Assembly (NCBI GenBank): GCA_029532415.1
Contig: JAQOTA010000058.1
Location: forward strand, 1,488,001-1,552,000
DNA length: 64,000 nucleotides
Direction of reading: 5' to 3'
Origin: Marasmius tenuissimus
Lineage: Eukaryota > Basidiomycota > Agaricomycetes > Agaricales > Marasmiaceae
Under the pieces are notes generated by a model. The model saw nothing but the letters and a program-made list of their open reading frames with translations. It searched no databases and was not told the DNA's origin. How positions within the stretch are numbered: position 1 is the first letter of the stretch; each line of letters opens with the position of its first letter. Shown piece by piece: positions 35,767 to 47,328 of the stretch. The position numbers and the translations under genes were made by a program.

Positions 35767-36333
35767 GAGGCGACATAGAGAAGACGTTCATGGATTTTTT
35801 CTTCGATACGCGGATCGCGACAATCGGTATGAAACTGTAGCTTTGTAGTATGTGTTATGGAGTTTTATTGTACTTTTGACTGTATTTCAAGGCTTCGCAG
35901 CCATTTTTGTTGTTTCTTTCGTGTGGACCTACTGCATGCCAGGCTACCGTTGTCATCACCCCATTCATCGCCATGTTATCGAAGCTGTGTACCCCAGGCC
36001 TGTCTGCCAGCCGCGACGCGCGCGTACGTGACCTTGGCCTCCTGGATGACGAATAGTCAGTCCGTTCCTTCATAGTTGCCTTTACCTTCAACTCATGGAG
36101 TGTTTTGCTCGCGTGAGGACAAAGAAACTTGGAAAGACATGAGTTGAATCGCGTTCTTTTGACCAAGTGGTGAGTCAAAGGGAGGTTGGGGCGGCACCGG
36201 CAACAACCGAAAAACAAATCAAAGCCATACACACAGGACCACAGCCACAACCACCCTTCCTCTTAACCCAAATCGAGCGTGTTGCAACACTCCATTCACT
36301 CTTGTCTATTCCCCTTTTTATTCCGCTCTAATC
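35767..36333. other. Intergenic region before skp1
   Basis: No gene recognised. Short ORFs on both strands (for example 35855-36250 minus) lack family resemblance. CT-rich leader directly before the skp1 ATG. Confidence 0.5.
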
Positions 36334-37091
36334 ATGGTCCTTCTTGTCACTTCCGATAACGAGCAGTTCACTGCCGACAAAGAGGTCGTCGAGCGCAGCG
36401 TCTTGATCAAGAACATGCTTGAGGGTCAGTCCATGCACTCATCGTTTTTGCGTGGCCTCGTGTTCATTCATAGCAGATGTTGGTGAATCCGACCAACCCA
36501 TTCCTCTTCCTAATGTCTCGTCTGCTGTTCTGAAAAAGGTATATCAGCTCTGCGATCGCGCTCGCCACCTTTTTTCTGAACATCTCATCGTCAGGTTCTC
36601 GAGTACTGCGAACACCATCGTGGTGAACCTCTCCCCGCCCCAGACGCAGACCAGAGTCAAGATGACACGCGTAAACGCACGACCGATATCAGTGAATGGG
36701 ACCAAAAGTTCATCACCGTTGATCAGGAGATGCTGTTTGAGATTATTCTTGCCGCCAACTACCTTGATATTAAGTCGCTGCTGTGTGTTATCTCTTTTTC
36801 TTTCACTCTTCATGTACTCAAACGTGTTTTAGCGATGTCGGATGCAAGACCGTAGCGAACATGATCAAAGGAAAGACACCCGAGGAAATCCGTAAACTAT
36901 TTAACATCGTGAACGACTTCACCCCAGAAGAAGAGGTGCGTTAGGAGTACTCGTCTTTTCTTACTGTCGTTGCTTACTTCTCATTTCTTATCAGGCCCAA
37001 ATCAAGAAAGAGAACGTGAGTTCTTTCTTTCCGAGTTCTTTATTCCCGTTTGCTAACTCGGTTTCTGCAGGAATGGGCTGAGGATCGGTGA
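36334..37091 (+). CDS. skp1: SKP1, adaptor of SCF ubiquitin ligases
   Basis: Core SCF subunit linking cullin 1 to F-box proteins. Six exons (36334-36424, 36477-36538, 36595-36782, 36833-36935, 36995-37015, 37071-37091) give 161 residues, the normal SKP1 length. The N-terminal BTB/POZ fold begins L-V-T-S-D-N-E-Q-F and continues [26 protein letters not shown] follows, then V-L-E-Y-C-E-H-H. The C-terminal F-box-binding part has [40 protein letters not shown] and the typical end E-E-E-A-Q-I-K-K-E-N-E-W. The two last exons are only 21 bp each. An F-box gene lies at 51.3 kb. Confidence 0.97.
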
Positions 37092-37490
37092 AGAGTTTCT
37101 TGTGCTGCGTAGTTTCCCCCATGTGTTATATTATCGCTTTTCCTTGCCCCGCGCAATGTATTTCTTGACAACACACATCTGCTTGCTCCTTCGCAATCTA
37201 TATCACGAACAATAAATCGAGCTTGTCAGCCACCGAGACCTCGCCGTTTTCGTTCAAGAACTAAAAGAGTCATAATAGCACACACTAGTGTCGCGAGACC
37301 GCCCTCGAGGCATCAGAGTCTGAGGAAGAAAAAACAAGTCGACTGAGTCGACTTGCAGCGAGGCTCGAGCTGACACGCGCGTCGCGTAGGTAAACACGAT
37401 TAGATAATCCAGCAGCCCCTCTTGCCTAAAACCATTATGCTTCTGCAGGTCAAAGCTCCCTGAACATTTCAACTACATTCAAGCACTCAA
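37092..37490. other. Intergenic region, skp1 3' end and capping-enzyme promoter
   Basis: No gene seen. The interval includes a short dyad around GTCGACTGAGTCGAC (37336-37350) of unknown meaning. Confidence 0.45.
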
Positions 37491-39224
37491 ATGTACAAAA
37501 TCCCTGATTTGCCTGGAACTTTGGTTCCCCATCCCAAGCAGGCCTGGCTCAGAGACCAAGTACGCACACTTTGCGACCTTCCCGGTACCAGGTGGGTGGT
37601 TTTAACAATGACTCGATTGATATCCTGAAACTTTACAGATTTCCTGGAGCGCAGCCAGTCAGCTTTGGAACGAAGGATCTATCGAGGCTGGAAGACCAGG
37701 AGTGAGTGGCTCTCAATAGTCATCGTTTCTTTGGATTTGGACTCATTCGGAAATAGCTTTTGGATATGTGAAAAATCCGACGGCCTCCGGGTCCTTCTTT
37801 TCGTACACACAGACCTACAGACGAGAAATCAGGCTGTTTATCTAGTGCGCAACCTGCTTATGTCTACAAGATCAGTACTCATGTGCCCATAGATTGATCG
37901 CCACAACACCTATCGCGAACTCACAGGACTGTTCTTCCCTCATCACGAAAATCCCATGAATCCTCTCAGAAGCACCATAATTGACGGCGAACTGGTCATC
38001 GATACCGACCCACGCACACAACGTGTTAGTCTGTCCCCAAAGCCCTGCTTCTCGGTTCTCAATGCCTTTGTCATTCTCAGGAAACCCAGCGCTACTTGGT
38101 CTTCGACTGTTTGGTCGTGGATGACCAGAATGTCATGAAAAGACCTCTTGATAAGCGTTATGGCGTGAGTGGCACGAGACATACGTCTTCAAGACTCTCA
38201 TTTCTCCCTCCAGAGGCTCAACGAATGGTTTTACAAACCCTATGCACGAATGATGAAGGATCATCCCCACATGATGGAATCACAACCTTTCCAGTATGAA
38301 ATCGCGACTTCTCTCCTTGCCACTATCTTACACGTCACAGGATTAAAATCAAGCCAATCCAAACTGCGTACAATGTTGAACAAGTGTTCAACAACGAAAT
38401 CCCCAACCTCCAACATGGAAACGATGGCCTCATCTACACCTGCGTGAACGCGCCGTACACGCCAGGTACCGATAACAACGTGTAAGCATCCCCTACAATC
38501 CGATTTTTGTCTTCGCCTCTCATACAGGCATCGTACAGTCTCAAGTGGAAACCTCCGACGGAGAATTCGATTGATTTCAAGCTGATACTCCGGTTTCCGC
38601 CTACTCCGTCGGACCCTACCAAACCAGACTTCTGTGCCAAACCGGTATTTTTACTGCAAACGTGGTGCGGTGACCAAGATGGCGTTTCCAAGTACATGCA
38701 ATATGACACGATGCACGTTGATGATGACGAATGGGAAAGGTGTGTTTCGCTTGCATTCTCTTATTTTAGCATGTCTTTGACATCGAATTTCAGGATCAAG
38801 CTCTCCGGCGAGCAGTATGACGATAGGATAGTAGAGGTTCATTGGGACCCCGACGTCTCAAGCTGGCGTATGATGCGTTTCCGTGACGACAAACCCAATG
38901 CAAACCACAAGAGCGTCGTGGAGAATATCATCGAAAGTATAGCTGATGGGGTTGAAAAGGACACAGTGAGCATGTCATATTGCACATGTCGTTCGACGAT
39001 ACTGAATCTCTTTCCAGCTTTTGTTGCGCTCTGGTACTGTACGAGTCAACTGGAAAGCACGAATGGGCCAGCCCACTACAAGTAATTCACAAGATGCGAG
39101 GGCCGCCCCCAGCAAACGTGTCACCAATCCCATTCCAACCGTCCAGATGCGATATGGCCCACTTGGGGAGTCGCCGTGGAGCAAAGTCTCTGGGCCGTCT
39201 ACCGTGCACGGCTTCATACGATAA
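37491..39224 (+). CDS. mRNA guanylyltransferase (capping enzyme alpha subunit)
   Basis: Nuclear enzyme that transfers GMP to the diphosphate 5' end of nascent mRNA. Start M-Y-K-I-P-D-L-P-G-T-L-V at 37491. Nucleotidyltransferase motif I is C-E-K-S-D-G-L-R (about 37770-37788), whose Lys forms the GMP adduct. Other motifs follow in order: I-D-G-E-L-V-I-D (motif III, 37980), L-V-F-D-C-L-V-V-D (IIIa), N-D-G-L-I-Y-T-C (IV, 38420), Y-S-L-K-W-K-P-P (V, 38530). The OB-fold has V-E-V-H-W-D-P and W-R-M-M-R-F-R-D-D-K-P-N-A-N-H (VI, 38860-38905). Short introns separate them. There is no triphosphatase domain, as usual in fungi where that is a separate protein. The end H-G-F-I-R at 39224 follows a low-complexity tail. 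Confidence 0.95.
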
Positions 39225-39730
39225 ACCCGCTCGTCGTCGTGAGCGCGATGCCGCCACGTTCCTACAGCTTCCACGCCCATGCCCAGCAAAGTCTATAACC
39301 ACGTATGACCCGGAGACAGACTGCGATATCCCAGAACCCGCGCACGGCACGCAGAAGGGATACTCACGAGTTTGGTCAATTCTTGTCTTTGGTCATATGT
39401 TGTGTAACAGTCCAACATGGCCTTACTCCCTCGACTCTCCAACTCCCCGAGACAGAGAGGGTGTGATGTAATTGATTGAAATCTTAGGTGAGGAGGAGTA
39501 CCTGTATCTTAGTGTATGTAATTATAATGGGGGGCGAGGACGCGGATTCTCTTCTTGTAGGGCTCTACTTAACAGGCTCTAACGTCTGCGTATAATATTC
39601 TTGTGCGATCTGTATCTAGAAATTATCATAGTTTGGGACCAAATGTGACGTTTATTTCCAAATGTGGAACGTAATTTCGTATGATTTTGACAACACAGAA
39701 AATGCGCTCTTCACTTCCTCCTACTCGTTC
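39225..39730. other. Intergenic region
   Basis: No gene recognised. AT-rich sequence near 39500-39660 probably holds the 3' end of the capping-enzyme gene and the promoter of the bL27m gene. Confidence 0.45.
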
Positions 39731-40342
39731 ATGTCATTCCTGTCCAAGTTTCTAGGCTCGGCAGCCATCTCACAGAGCCCATTCTCACTCTCTGGTAGGA
39801 CTCATCTTTTCTCGGGCTACCTCTTTCTCATACTATGTTCCAGGTGTTGGCTCAATCCGTACTGCTACAAAGCGCGCCGGAGGTACAATCTCAAATCATG
39901 GTGGTTCTGCTGGTAAACGGTTAGGTGTCAAGAAGTTTTCGGGTGCGTAACCTTGTGGTCCTGCTCTTTCCCAAGATTAACCTTGTGTCTGTCACCTAGA
40001 CGAATTCGTCATTCCCGGAAACATCCTCGTCCGACAACGCGGCACCGTATTCCATCCTTCGCAAAATGTACGCTAACCAAAAGTTTCTCTCTACGACACT
40101 GGTTTCTCACCATTACGCGCCAGGTTGGCATAGGGAGGGACCATACTTTATACGCCCTCGTTCCCGGCTACGTGCGGTTCTACAAGGAAAAATACATGCG
40201 CGGAGAGCGCAAATACGTTGGTGTGGTTCTGAACCGGGGAGAAAAATTGCCTAGAGACACGGCTACTCAAGGAAGGAGTCGTTACTTTGGCTTCGTCAAC
40301 TTGAATGCGTCAAATAATGCGAGGCAACCCTCACTTGCTTGA
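39731..40342 (+). CDS. Mitochondrial large-subunit ribosomal protein bL27m
   Basis: Four exons (39731-39794, 39844-39942, 40000-40067, 40124-40342) give 149 residues. The start M-S-F-L-S-K-F-L-G-S-A-A is a probable mitochondrial presequence. The L27 core is unmistakable: R-T-A-T-K-R-A-G-G-T, N-H-G-G-S-A-G-K-R-L-G-V-K-K-F, V-I-P-G-N-I-L-V-R-Q-R-G-T-V-F-H-P, N-V-G-I-G-R-D-H-T-L-Y-A-L. The protein sits near the peptidyl-transferase centre of the mitoribosome. The C-terminus after V-P-G-Y-V-R-F-Y-K-E is longer than in bacterial L27, as in other fungi. Confidence 0.95.
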
Positions 40343-40719
40343 ACTCAGGTACGTCGTAACTGCCCGGCGTATCTTTTGTTGGCTCATTTTCCGTAGGGCT
40401 CAATACCGCACGAAAAACCGACTATTTAGTACCCGTATTGAGAGGTGGCTATCGCTCCTCTGGCTTCTGAAGATAGACATGATGTTCAAAACTCAAATTT
40501 GGGGGCGGAGGCCCGCAATCTTTGGGCATAACACGAGTTCTGAGTGCTCAACAGGTCGACCAGGGAAATATGTCACAGTTACCCTAATTTCACGTTCCAT
40601 GTACAATCGGAATAGACACATTAATTGTTAATCACAGCCCTCTATGATCCAATCTGCCTCTCATGCCTGCACCTCTGGGTGAAGCTTGTCTGCCCCTAGA
40701 TACCCCTGGCCAACCGACC
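40343..40719. other. Convergent 3' region
   Basis: Lies between the ends of the bL27m gene (+) and the DUF3074 gene (-). No gene or structure recognised. Confidence 0.5.
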
Positions 40720-41657
40720 CTATTTCGCGTTCTCGGGCTCCTTGGCGGAGGCTGATTTCAGCCAATTCAGAAAGTGAGGAACATCCTGTTTCCGATCGCA
40801 AGTTGAGGAAGAACTCAAGAATAGTCGGGTGAATCGACTTACCTCAGATATCTTGCTGTTTATGGACATTTCAGTCAGAAAATTGGGTATGTTTCCACCA
40901 GGAGAGCTGGATGTAGCCATTCGCCATTCGGTGTTTCCATTCTCGAGTTCAAGGAGCTGTTCGACGCCAACGTAGCGGCCTTTCACGCCTTTTTCCTCCA
41001 GCTTGGCGAGCTCGGGGTCGGCGGACAGGTCAACTGGGATAGAGACGATAGTGCTAGTGATTGACAGTGTCAGTTGCTGGCTGCTGCGAGGGGAACTCAA
41101 AAAGCGTACCCTGCGCGGGGACTATCGCTCATACGCCTGACTTGCAGAACAGTGAATACGCGGGACGAGAGTGGCCCAGGAAATTTGTATCGCATGGTCC
41201 ATATTTCCTGTGTTGGAGAAATCACCTTGACTTGAGTAGCTTTCTGGATGTCAGGAATGTAGCTGTAGGAACCGTTAGCCTGTGCCTTCCAACAGCGCAA
41301 CTCGCCGAAAAACGTACTCCTTCTCGTTGACCGCCTTATTGTTCCCAAGCTTATCCCAAAACTGGTCGAAAGTCGCCTCTTGCGGTGTATGCTCGCTCAC
41401 TCGACAATGCCATGGTGCGCCATCCGCTTGAGTCTTGGGTTCAGTGAAGGTCTTCACAACTTGATGGTATGTCTTCCCAGGTTTCCACGACCGGCTTGCA
41501 TCCAGAATCTTTTCCGCTGCGACAAGAATTGGTTCGTCTGCAGGGATAGCTGTAAGTTACATGTCAGCCCAATTTCCGCGGTCAAACAAGGCGTTTTGGT
41601 CGTACTAGCAGGCTTCAAGGGCGTTATCGTGAGCTGGAAGGTACTGGACTGTGACAT
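40720..41657 (-). CDS. DUF3074 (START-like) domain protein
   Basis: Fungal protein with the DUF3074 domain, thought to adopt a START-like lipid-binding fold; function unknown. ATG at 41657 (M-S-Q-S-S-T-F-Q-L). Exons separated by short introns encode I-P-A-D-E-P-I-L-V, S-R-S-W-K-P-G-K-T-Y, W-H-C-R-V-S-E-H, T-F-D-Q-F-W-D, W-T-M-R-Y-K-F-P-G-P-L-S-S-R-V-F-T-V-L, V-S-I-P-V-D-L-S, V-K-G-R-Y-V-G-V-E and the typical T-E-W-R-M-A-T-S-S-S-P-G-G-N-I-P-x-F. It ends at 40720. Confidence 0.85.
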
Positions 41658-41986
41658 GGGTGCGTGAGAGGTGCCGGTTGCGGTACTTGGGGGCTAATAG
41701 TATTAACATCTGATCGTATGACTGAGAGAGGGGTCATTTTCCCTGTTCGCGATGATGTTGGGAAGCCCAAGGTCAAGCATGCCTGATGATGATGCTCAGG
41801 AACGATGGACAGTTGAATGATTGCCCTTCTATGTGGACCCGGGCTACTTATACAATTTCAAACAAACTTTCAAAGACTTTGAGAGACATCGGCCGCGCGA
41901 AGTTGGTGGTTTCAGATCGCGGGGCTCAGCCCGTATATTTGCTGGCCTATCTATCGTACAGGCTGTATGTTCACCCTAATTAATTC
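41658..41986. promoter_or_regulatory. Promoter of the DUF3074 gene and 3' end of the glutamine synthetase-like gene
   Basis: Both neighbours are on the minus strand. No ORF with family resemblance. Sequence is unremarkable. Confidence 0.4.
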
Positions 41987-44222
41987 TCATGCAAGCTCCA
42001 GATACCGTTCAACTGGTCATTCCGAGGCATGAGTTGCGATATCTGGGACGAAAGGAATATGCTTACCTTCCCAATTGGTTACTGCCTCGTTCCAAAGCTT
42101 GACTTCATGTTCTCTCGTTCCGCCAAAGTGCTCAACGAAGACGTCACCGAACACACCGGGTTCACGAGCAACACTTTCGGGCCTCATCATCCTGGTTGTG
42201 GCTGCTTCCAACGAGGCAGGTAACATCTTGACCTAGGCACATAGGGACCCCGTCAGAACCTGCAACAATCTGTTTCCTCAGGGGAAGACCCGACTGACCG
42301 TTCCGTTCTCCTTATCTTCTGGTGACAGCTGACTCATTGGGGGCGTACTGAGCTCCAATTTCTTGTCGATACCACGCAATCCGAGCAGGAACACAGCACT
42401 CAAAGCGAAGTAGGGATTCATGTCGGCTCCTGGTACGCGAACTTCCAGCCGAGTAGCAGACGGTGGGACGGAAGGGGGCGAAAGAATGCGTATTGAGGCT
42501 GCGCGGGAGTCGTAACCATAAGTGACCGCATTAGGAGCCCAAAAAGCCTCTCCTCCAACGAGACGTTTATAGCCGTTTATAGTCGGGACAATCTAGGTGT
42601 TCGGTGCTTAACAAAGTGACCACGGACACATGGAGTACAAAAGATTCACCATGGGCATCACTGTAGGGAAAGGGTTCAGTAAAATACGACGGAGTGGACG
42701 GTGACAGTTCCCATCATACCATCAGCGATACCATCGAGGACACCAGCTAAGAAGTGTTCGCCCTCCTTGCTCATGAATTTCGTATCGTCGTAGGCTGCAT
42801 CCTGCCTTGGGCTATCCCCTGATACGGCGAAAACATTGTTGCCTGATTTGTCCCGTAAGGAAACGTGTATATGCCTAGACCGATTTTAGCAGCGATCGTG
42901 AGCAATCCGAAAGCAGCTTACCCGCTGCACCCAGGCAGCTTCGAGACTTCCATTAGCCACCGAAGGACCGGCGGAGAAAAATAAACTTACATTACCCCAA
43001 GGCTTTGCCATAAAGCTAGGAACTACCCCATGCTGCATCCCTAAACTCTTTGTTAAGTACTTGAAGAGGATCGCGTTGTCCGCCATTCTAAGGGCGCTGG
43101 TATAGGCAAGAGCCGTCTCGAATACACCCGGACCCGTCTCCGTGTCTGCAATCGAGACAAACTGGTAAATCAAGAACTTGTGAGTAGCAGGAGAAGGCAA
43201 TGGACTTACGGTGCCCTTCGATATCGACGCCAAACTCCGCCGCTCTATCAAAGATATCTTGGAAGTAAGCGTTGTTTAACTGAGTTCTCAACATGGAATA
43301 GCCGTGCACTGTATAAAGAGGTTGAGGAACAGTGACTTTGAGGGTTGAAACGTACTTACTCCCCGGTGTGAGTGGACTCAAGTTATGGAACTTCTTCTCA
43401 GCGACGGATTCAGGGTTCTCTGAAGTGGACCTCTGAGTTCCCGCTTTGATCTCCATCATAATTCATTGGACCGCACCTTTGAAGTTGAAGTACTACGAAC
43501 GGATATCAGCACGTGCTTGCATCCAACAATACAGAGACGTACCTCGTACTCCACGCCTGCATAACACAGGCGGTCAACCTTTGCTGCTCTGTCAGTAGTG
43601 ATCCGTAGGATCCCTCGAGGATCTACTACCAAGGGTTCTTTGGTGTCTGGATCGAAGAAGTTAACAAGGAAGAATGGAACGTTATTCTCCCAAGGTAGAC
43701 GTCGATACGTTGAGAGGTCGATGGAGGCTATGATATCCCGATAACCATTCGACTTGTTCGAGATAAGCAATTCGCGAGAGTACACTTGGTCGTGCAAATC
43801 CCAGCCACTTTATCGTAGTCAGTGATTGCGTTGTAGATGAGGATGTACCGCTCACAATATGACGCTGCAGAACCCGAATCCGTCAGATGAAGCTGCGCTA
43901 AGGAACTTGTCCTTCGACTACGAGGATAGATCCGTCTGAGTATTATTCGGAAGAGAGTGGGACGGCGCTTTTACCATGTATTTCCCTCGGAGGACTCCAT
44001 CAACTGTCACCGTGGCGTATATTTTCAATGATTAAGGAGGTCTAACAGTTAAGATCGTGGATGTTATAGACACACCATCGATTCCTGAAAATAGATTTGA
44101 GTCTGGTGGTCAAACCGGACCTATAATTCGTCAGATTCACCTGCGACTTTGACCTTGATATCTCCAACAAGAAGTCCCTTTAGCTCTTCCAATGTTGTTG
44201 GTGCATTTTCAGTTGGGCTCAT
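41987..44222 (-). CDS. Glutamine synthetase family protein (type I, FluG-like)
   Basis: ATP-grasp-like ligase of the glutamine synthetase superfamily, closest by eye to the C-terminal domain of FluG and to bacterial type I enzymes acting on glutamate or polyamines. ATG at 44222 (M-S-P-T-E-N-A-P-T-T-L-E-E-L). Recognisable parts are I-D-V-D-G-V-L-R-G-K-Y-M, F-G-W-D-L-H-D near 43800, D-P-R-G-I-L-R, A-G-V-E-Y-E-Y, E-T-G-P-G-V-F-E, F-M-A-K-P-W-G-N with the metal-binding region, E-V-R-V-P-G-A-D-M-N-P-Y-F-A and the end F-V-E-H-F-G-G-T-R-E-H-E, then W-E-V-E-R-Y-L-E-L-A across a last intron to the stop at 41987. It has no N-terminal amidohydrolase domain, unlike full FluG. Substrate cannot be assigned. 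It shares a 136-bp divergent promoter with the WDR53-like gene. Confidence 0.88.
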
Positions 44223-44358
44223 GACGTGCGGTGAGGCGGGGTGGTGGTCGAAATGAAAGATACAGTAACCCACCTACCTCATCAATTTCAAAGGCACACA
44301 AGCGCCCGATGATGGCATTGGCCATTCACGCCCTTGTCTCACACACCCACCATCACCC

Positions 44359-45749
44359 ATGCGCATGGAGAACCGGGAATACATCTGTACGAGAGTCCTC
44401 CAAACACCCGCTCATATATCATCGTTGGCAGTTGGGCACGCAAGTCACCTCTTCGCGGGATCTGGTCCGTTATCCTCCATCCATTTTTATCAGCTCTAAA
44501 TCCTTCTCTGCAATAGACGACGGAACTGTGCGCCTCTATGACCTCTCGACCTTCAAGGTACTGAAAGCGATACGCGGGCTCGATGCTGAAGTATCCTCGA
44601 TCGCTTGCGCTAAAAGACCAGGCGTTGAGATGAGAGACGCGTGGATTGCTTGCGGCGGGAATGTACGTCTCGATTGGACATTGAAAAATATTTTTCTGTT
44701 GCTCATCTTCCAACAGATTCTGTCCTTTCAGATGGATAGCCCAAAAATGATACTGAACTCAGAGGACGCGACCTCGGTCATTCGAGTTTGTCAAAATGAA
44801 GACGATGTTCTCAATGAGGTGCGACTGGAGACCTTGTCCTGTTTCGCGGCGTATTCAATCTGCCCAGTCAGATAAGTTTCGATAGCAGCAAACGGAATCT
44901 TGGTTTCAGCACAGATTCTGGGCTAGTCGGTGTACTCGATGTCACCACCAAACAAGTAGTCGAAATGAAGACCAAACACACCAGCGTACGTCCCGAGTTC
45001 TGCTGCCCTTTCTGAATCAATCACGAGCTCGACATTCTCAGATATGCGCCAATATAAAATTCATACCTGACCGTCCTCGCGAAATTGTCAGCTCCGGCTA
45101 TGATCAAACCCTTTTCCATTTCGACTCTCTGCAGGGATCATTGTTGTCCCAGCGAAAAATGTGCAAGTATCGATCCCTTCCCCTACTATACAAACTCGCT
45201 AACCGGTCCTATAGCTTCAGCCGACACCAGTAGCGGAGGAATGACCACCACCCCACCATTCATCATGTGTACCGCTATTTCACCAGCTGGTGCTCTCGCC
45301 GCTGGCCTAGCAGATGGTCGTTTATGGATGGGATTCGGAGGAGAAAAGTCCGCATCGCCAAAACCATCGGGTAAGAAACGAGCTCGAAAATGGAACGGTT
45401 TGGCTGAAGAGGGCGAGATTGTGGAAAAGGTAGCCGATGGACCAGTTGTTGCAGCGTGCGTTTCCCTTCTATAGTTTCTGTACAATTTATTGACCGCTTC
45501 CGTAGAGCATTCATCGACGCCGACTCTCTGGTCATATCCACGCTTCTGGGAACCATCAAGGGTTTCCGAATCGTGAGGGAGAATGACAATGAGCTTCCGC
45601 GGATCCAAGAGGTATGGCAAAAAGAATGTGAGAACGTCGAAAAAGTCAATGCTCTGGTCGTCTTCGGCACGAGGGTCGTTATTGGCGGTTTTGCGAAGGA
45701 TGGGAAAGGAATAATAGCGATTTGGGATGAGCAATGTAACGAACACTAA
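44359..45749 (+). CDS. WD40-repeat protein, WDR53-like
   Basis: Seven exons fit: 44359-44464, 44517-44662, 44732-44818, 44872-44985, 45042-45162, 45215-45455 and 45506-45749. WD-type blades are visible: I-S-S-L-A-V...L-F-A-G-S-D-D-G-T-V-R-L-Y-D-L, L-G-F-S-T-D-S-G-L-V-G-V-L-D, T-S-I-C-A-N-I-K-F-I-P-D-R-P-R-E-I-V-S-S-G-Y-D-Q, A-A-G-L-A-D-G-R-L-W and G-I-I-A-I-W-D. The H-T-S-I-C...F-x-P-x-R-P segment recalls animal WDR53, a substrate-receptor type of CUL4 ligases. Function here is inferred only from that. The frame requires exon 5 to end at a GC donor (GCAAGT at 45163). The first start is uncertain, since an upstream exon could exist. Confidence 0.75.
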
Positions 45750-45761
45750 ACCCGATGACAA

Positions 45762-46616
45762 TTACGCATCCTTCTCCTTCTTTTCACTGTCTATTCGTGA
45801 CTCTAATTCCGCAATCCTCTCTAAGTAACCGTTCCGCTGCGCACGTAGCTTTTCGAGGTATTCTTCGTCGGTCAGTAGTCGTATTCCGAAAAATTTGAGC
45901 AGGGATGTTGTCCAATTAGCTTCTGAAGGTGTAGATGTAGTATTAGTATTAGATGAATTAGTTGTAGGGTTCGATGGGGATGTCGACGAGCCGCCTTGTG
46001 TATGGGCTACATTCCCGGAGAGATATTGTAGCCGAGAAATTTTGACTTGATTGAACAAGAGCTGGAGGACAGTGCAGGCCGTGCCGACAGTGACTCCTGC
46101 GGGAAGAGCGACGCGTGGTCCAGCTTCCGGAATGTCAGAAAGCTTGCAGCAAAATTTCGTGCGGAAGACGTACCTGTCAATCCCCGTATAATACCGCCAG
46201 TCACGAACCCACTCAACCCACTGTCCAACAGCTTGTCTGTCCGTAATTCGGAGATCGTTCGTTGCGGTGAAGTCTCCAGGTTCTCTGATTCTAATCCCTT
46301 CCGGGTCCTGACCATGAACGGAGTGATTGCGTACTCCCTTATACCTTGTAAGCTTTAGTGTCTGCGCGCATTCGGAGAAGCCAAAAACATACTGAAGAAA
46401 GCCGCAGCGGTTGTGCCCCCATTCACGCCTGCCCCGAATGACAAAACACCATAATTTGGTTTTCTCTTTATGATTCCATACACTCCAGTTCCAAATGCGC
46501 TAGCCGCAGCTGTAAAAGAAGGCTAAGATGGCTACGTTGAGATGGGACTTAAAGGCCTCACACGTTGCTAACGCGCCATACAAAACATTGGAAGCCCGTG
46601 ATTCAGTTTCAGACAT
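45762..46616 (-). CDS. Tim17/Tim22/Tim23-like predicted mitochondrial membrane protein
   Basis: ATG at 46616 (M-S-E-T-E-S-R-A-S-N-V-L-Y). Spliced exons give A-A-S-A-F-G-T-G-V-Y-G-I-I, F-G-A-G-V-N-G-G-T-T-A-A-A-F-F-S, R-E-Y-A-I-T-P-F, G-L-S-G-F-V-T-G-G-I-I-R-G-L-T-G-V-T-V-G-T and L-Q-Y-L-S. Several Gly-rich helices with G-x-x-x-G spacing, R-E, and the G-G-x-x-R-G-L-x-G pattern resemble the Tim17 superfamily of inner-membrane proteins. The C-terminal half is a Ser/Thr/Asn linker, F-F-G-I-R-L-L-T-D-E-E-Y-L-E-K-L and a short coiled coil. Which member of the superfamily it is cannot be settled by eye. The 3' end is 12 bp from that of the WDR53-like gene. Confidence 0.6.
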
Positions 46617-46809
46617 TCAGGTCGCGTAAAGAAGTTCTATCCGGTTTCGTTAGAGAGCAGAAAGGAACGACATGGACTATAGGGAATATGAAAGATGGAG
46701 GTGGGAGGAAGAGGACGGGTGTATGGGTGTATGTGGGCGCATTTATTGGAGCTTACGTAATGCCGGCTTGGCTTTCGGCTTTGGCAGCGACCTTCTCAGG
46801 GGGCGGGAG

Positions 46810-47328
46810 GGGGCGGGCAGTCGTGCTAGCGCCCAAATCAACCCCCCCTGGGGGTGTGGACCCAGGTAAGTCGGAAGCCGTGAAGCCGTGACGCCACGCT
46901 CTTGCCGAGAATAACTTTCCCCAACCTCGCCTCTGGTAGTAAAACAGCCGTTATTTCTTACCCTGCCCAACTGATTGAGAATCTTACCCTATGCGCTGCT
47001 GACCGATAGTGCTCGTGTCAACCACTCGCTTTCAAATTCTCTTCAGACTAGGACATCAAACCAGACCGTTTCCCTCCAGCGATCGGTTTGGCTTTCTGTC
47101 AGTCGCGACACCCGAAGCGTTGTCGTATGATTCTTACTCGATCAGTACTGTGCAAAGCTCTAGGTTCATGATGCTCTGAAGGTTCAATCAATCGGCCAAC
47201 CTCGAAAATGTATTTGGTCTATATTTGATGGAGTTCCCACCATCACTACGGCTTGACGGCTTCGCACTTACCCTGGTCCACACCCCCAGGGGGGGGTTGA
47301 TTTGGGCGCTAGCACGACTGCCCGCCCC
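46810..47328. mobile_element. MITE-like element with ~80-bp terminal inverted repeats
   Basis: The left end (46810-46889) reappears inverted at 47249-47328 with only a few differences. Both start GGGGCGGGCAGTCGTGCTAG and run through a C-rich then G-rich tract into GTGGACC and AAGCCGT. About 360 bp of internal DNA carries no ORF of note. Total length about 519 bp, typical of a non-autonomous DNA element. No clear target duplication is visible at the ends. Confidence 0.82.
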
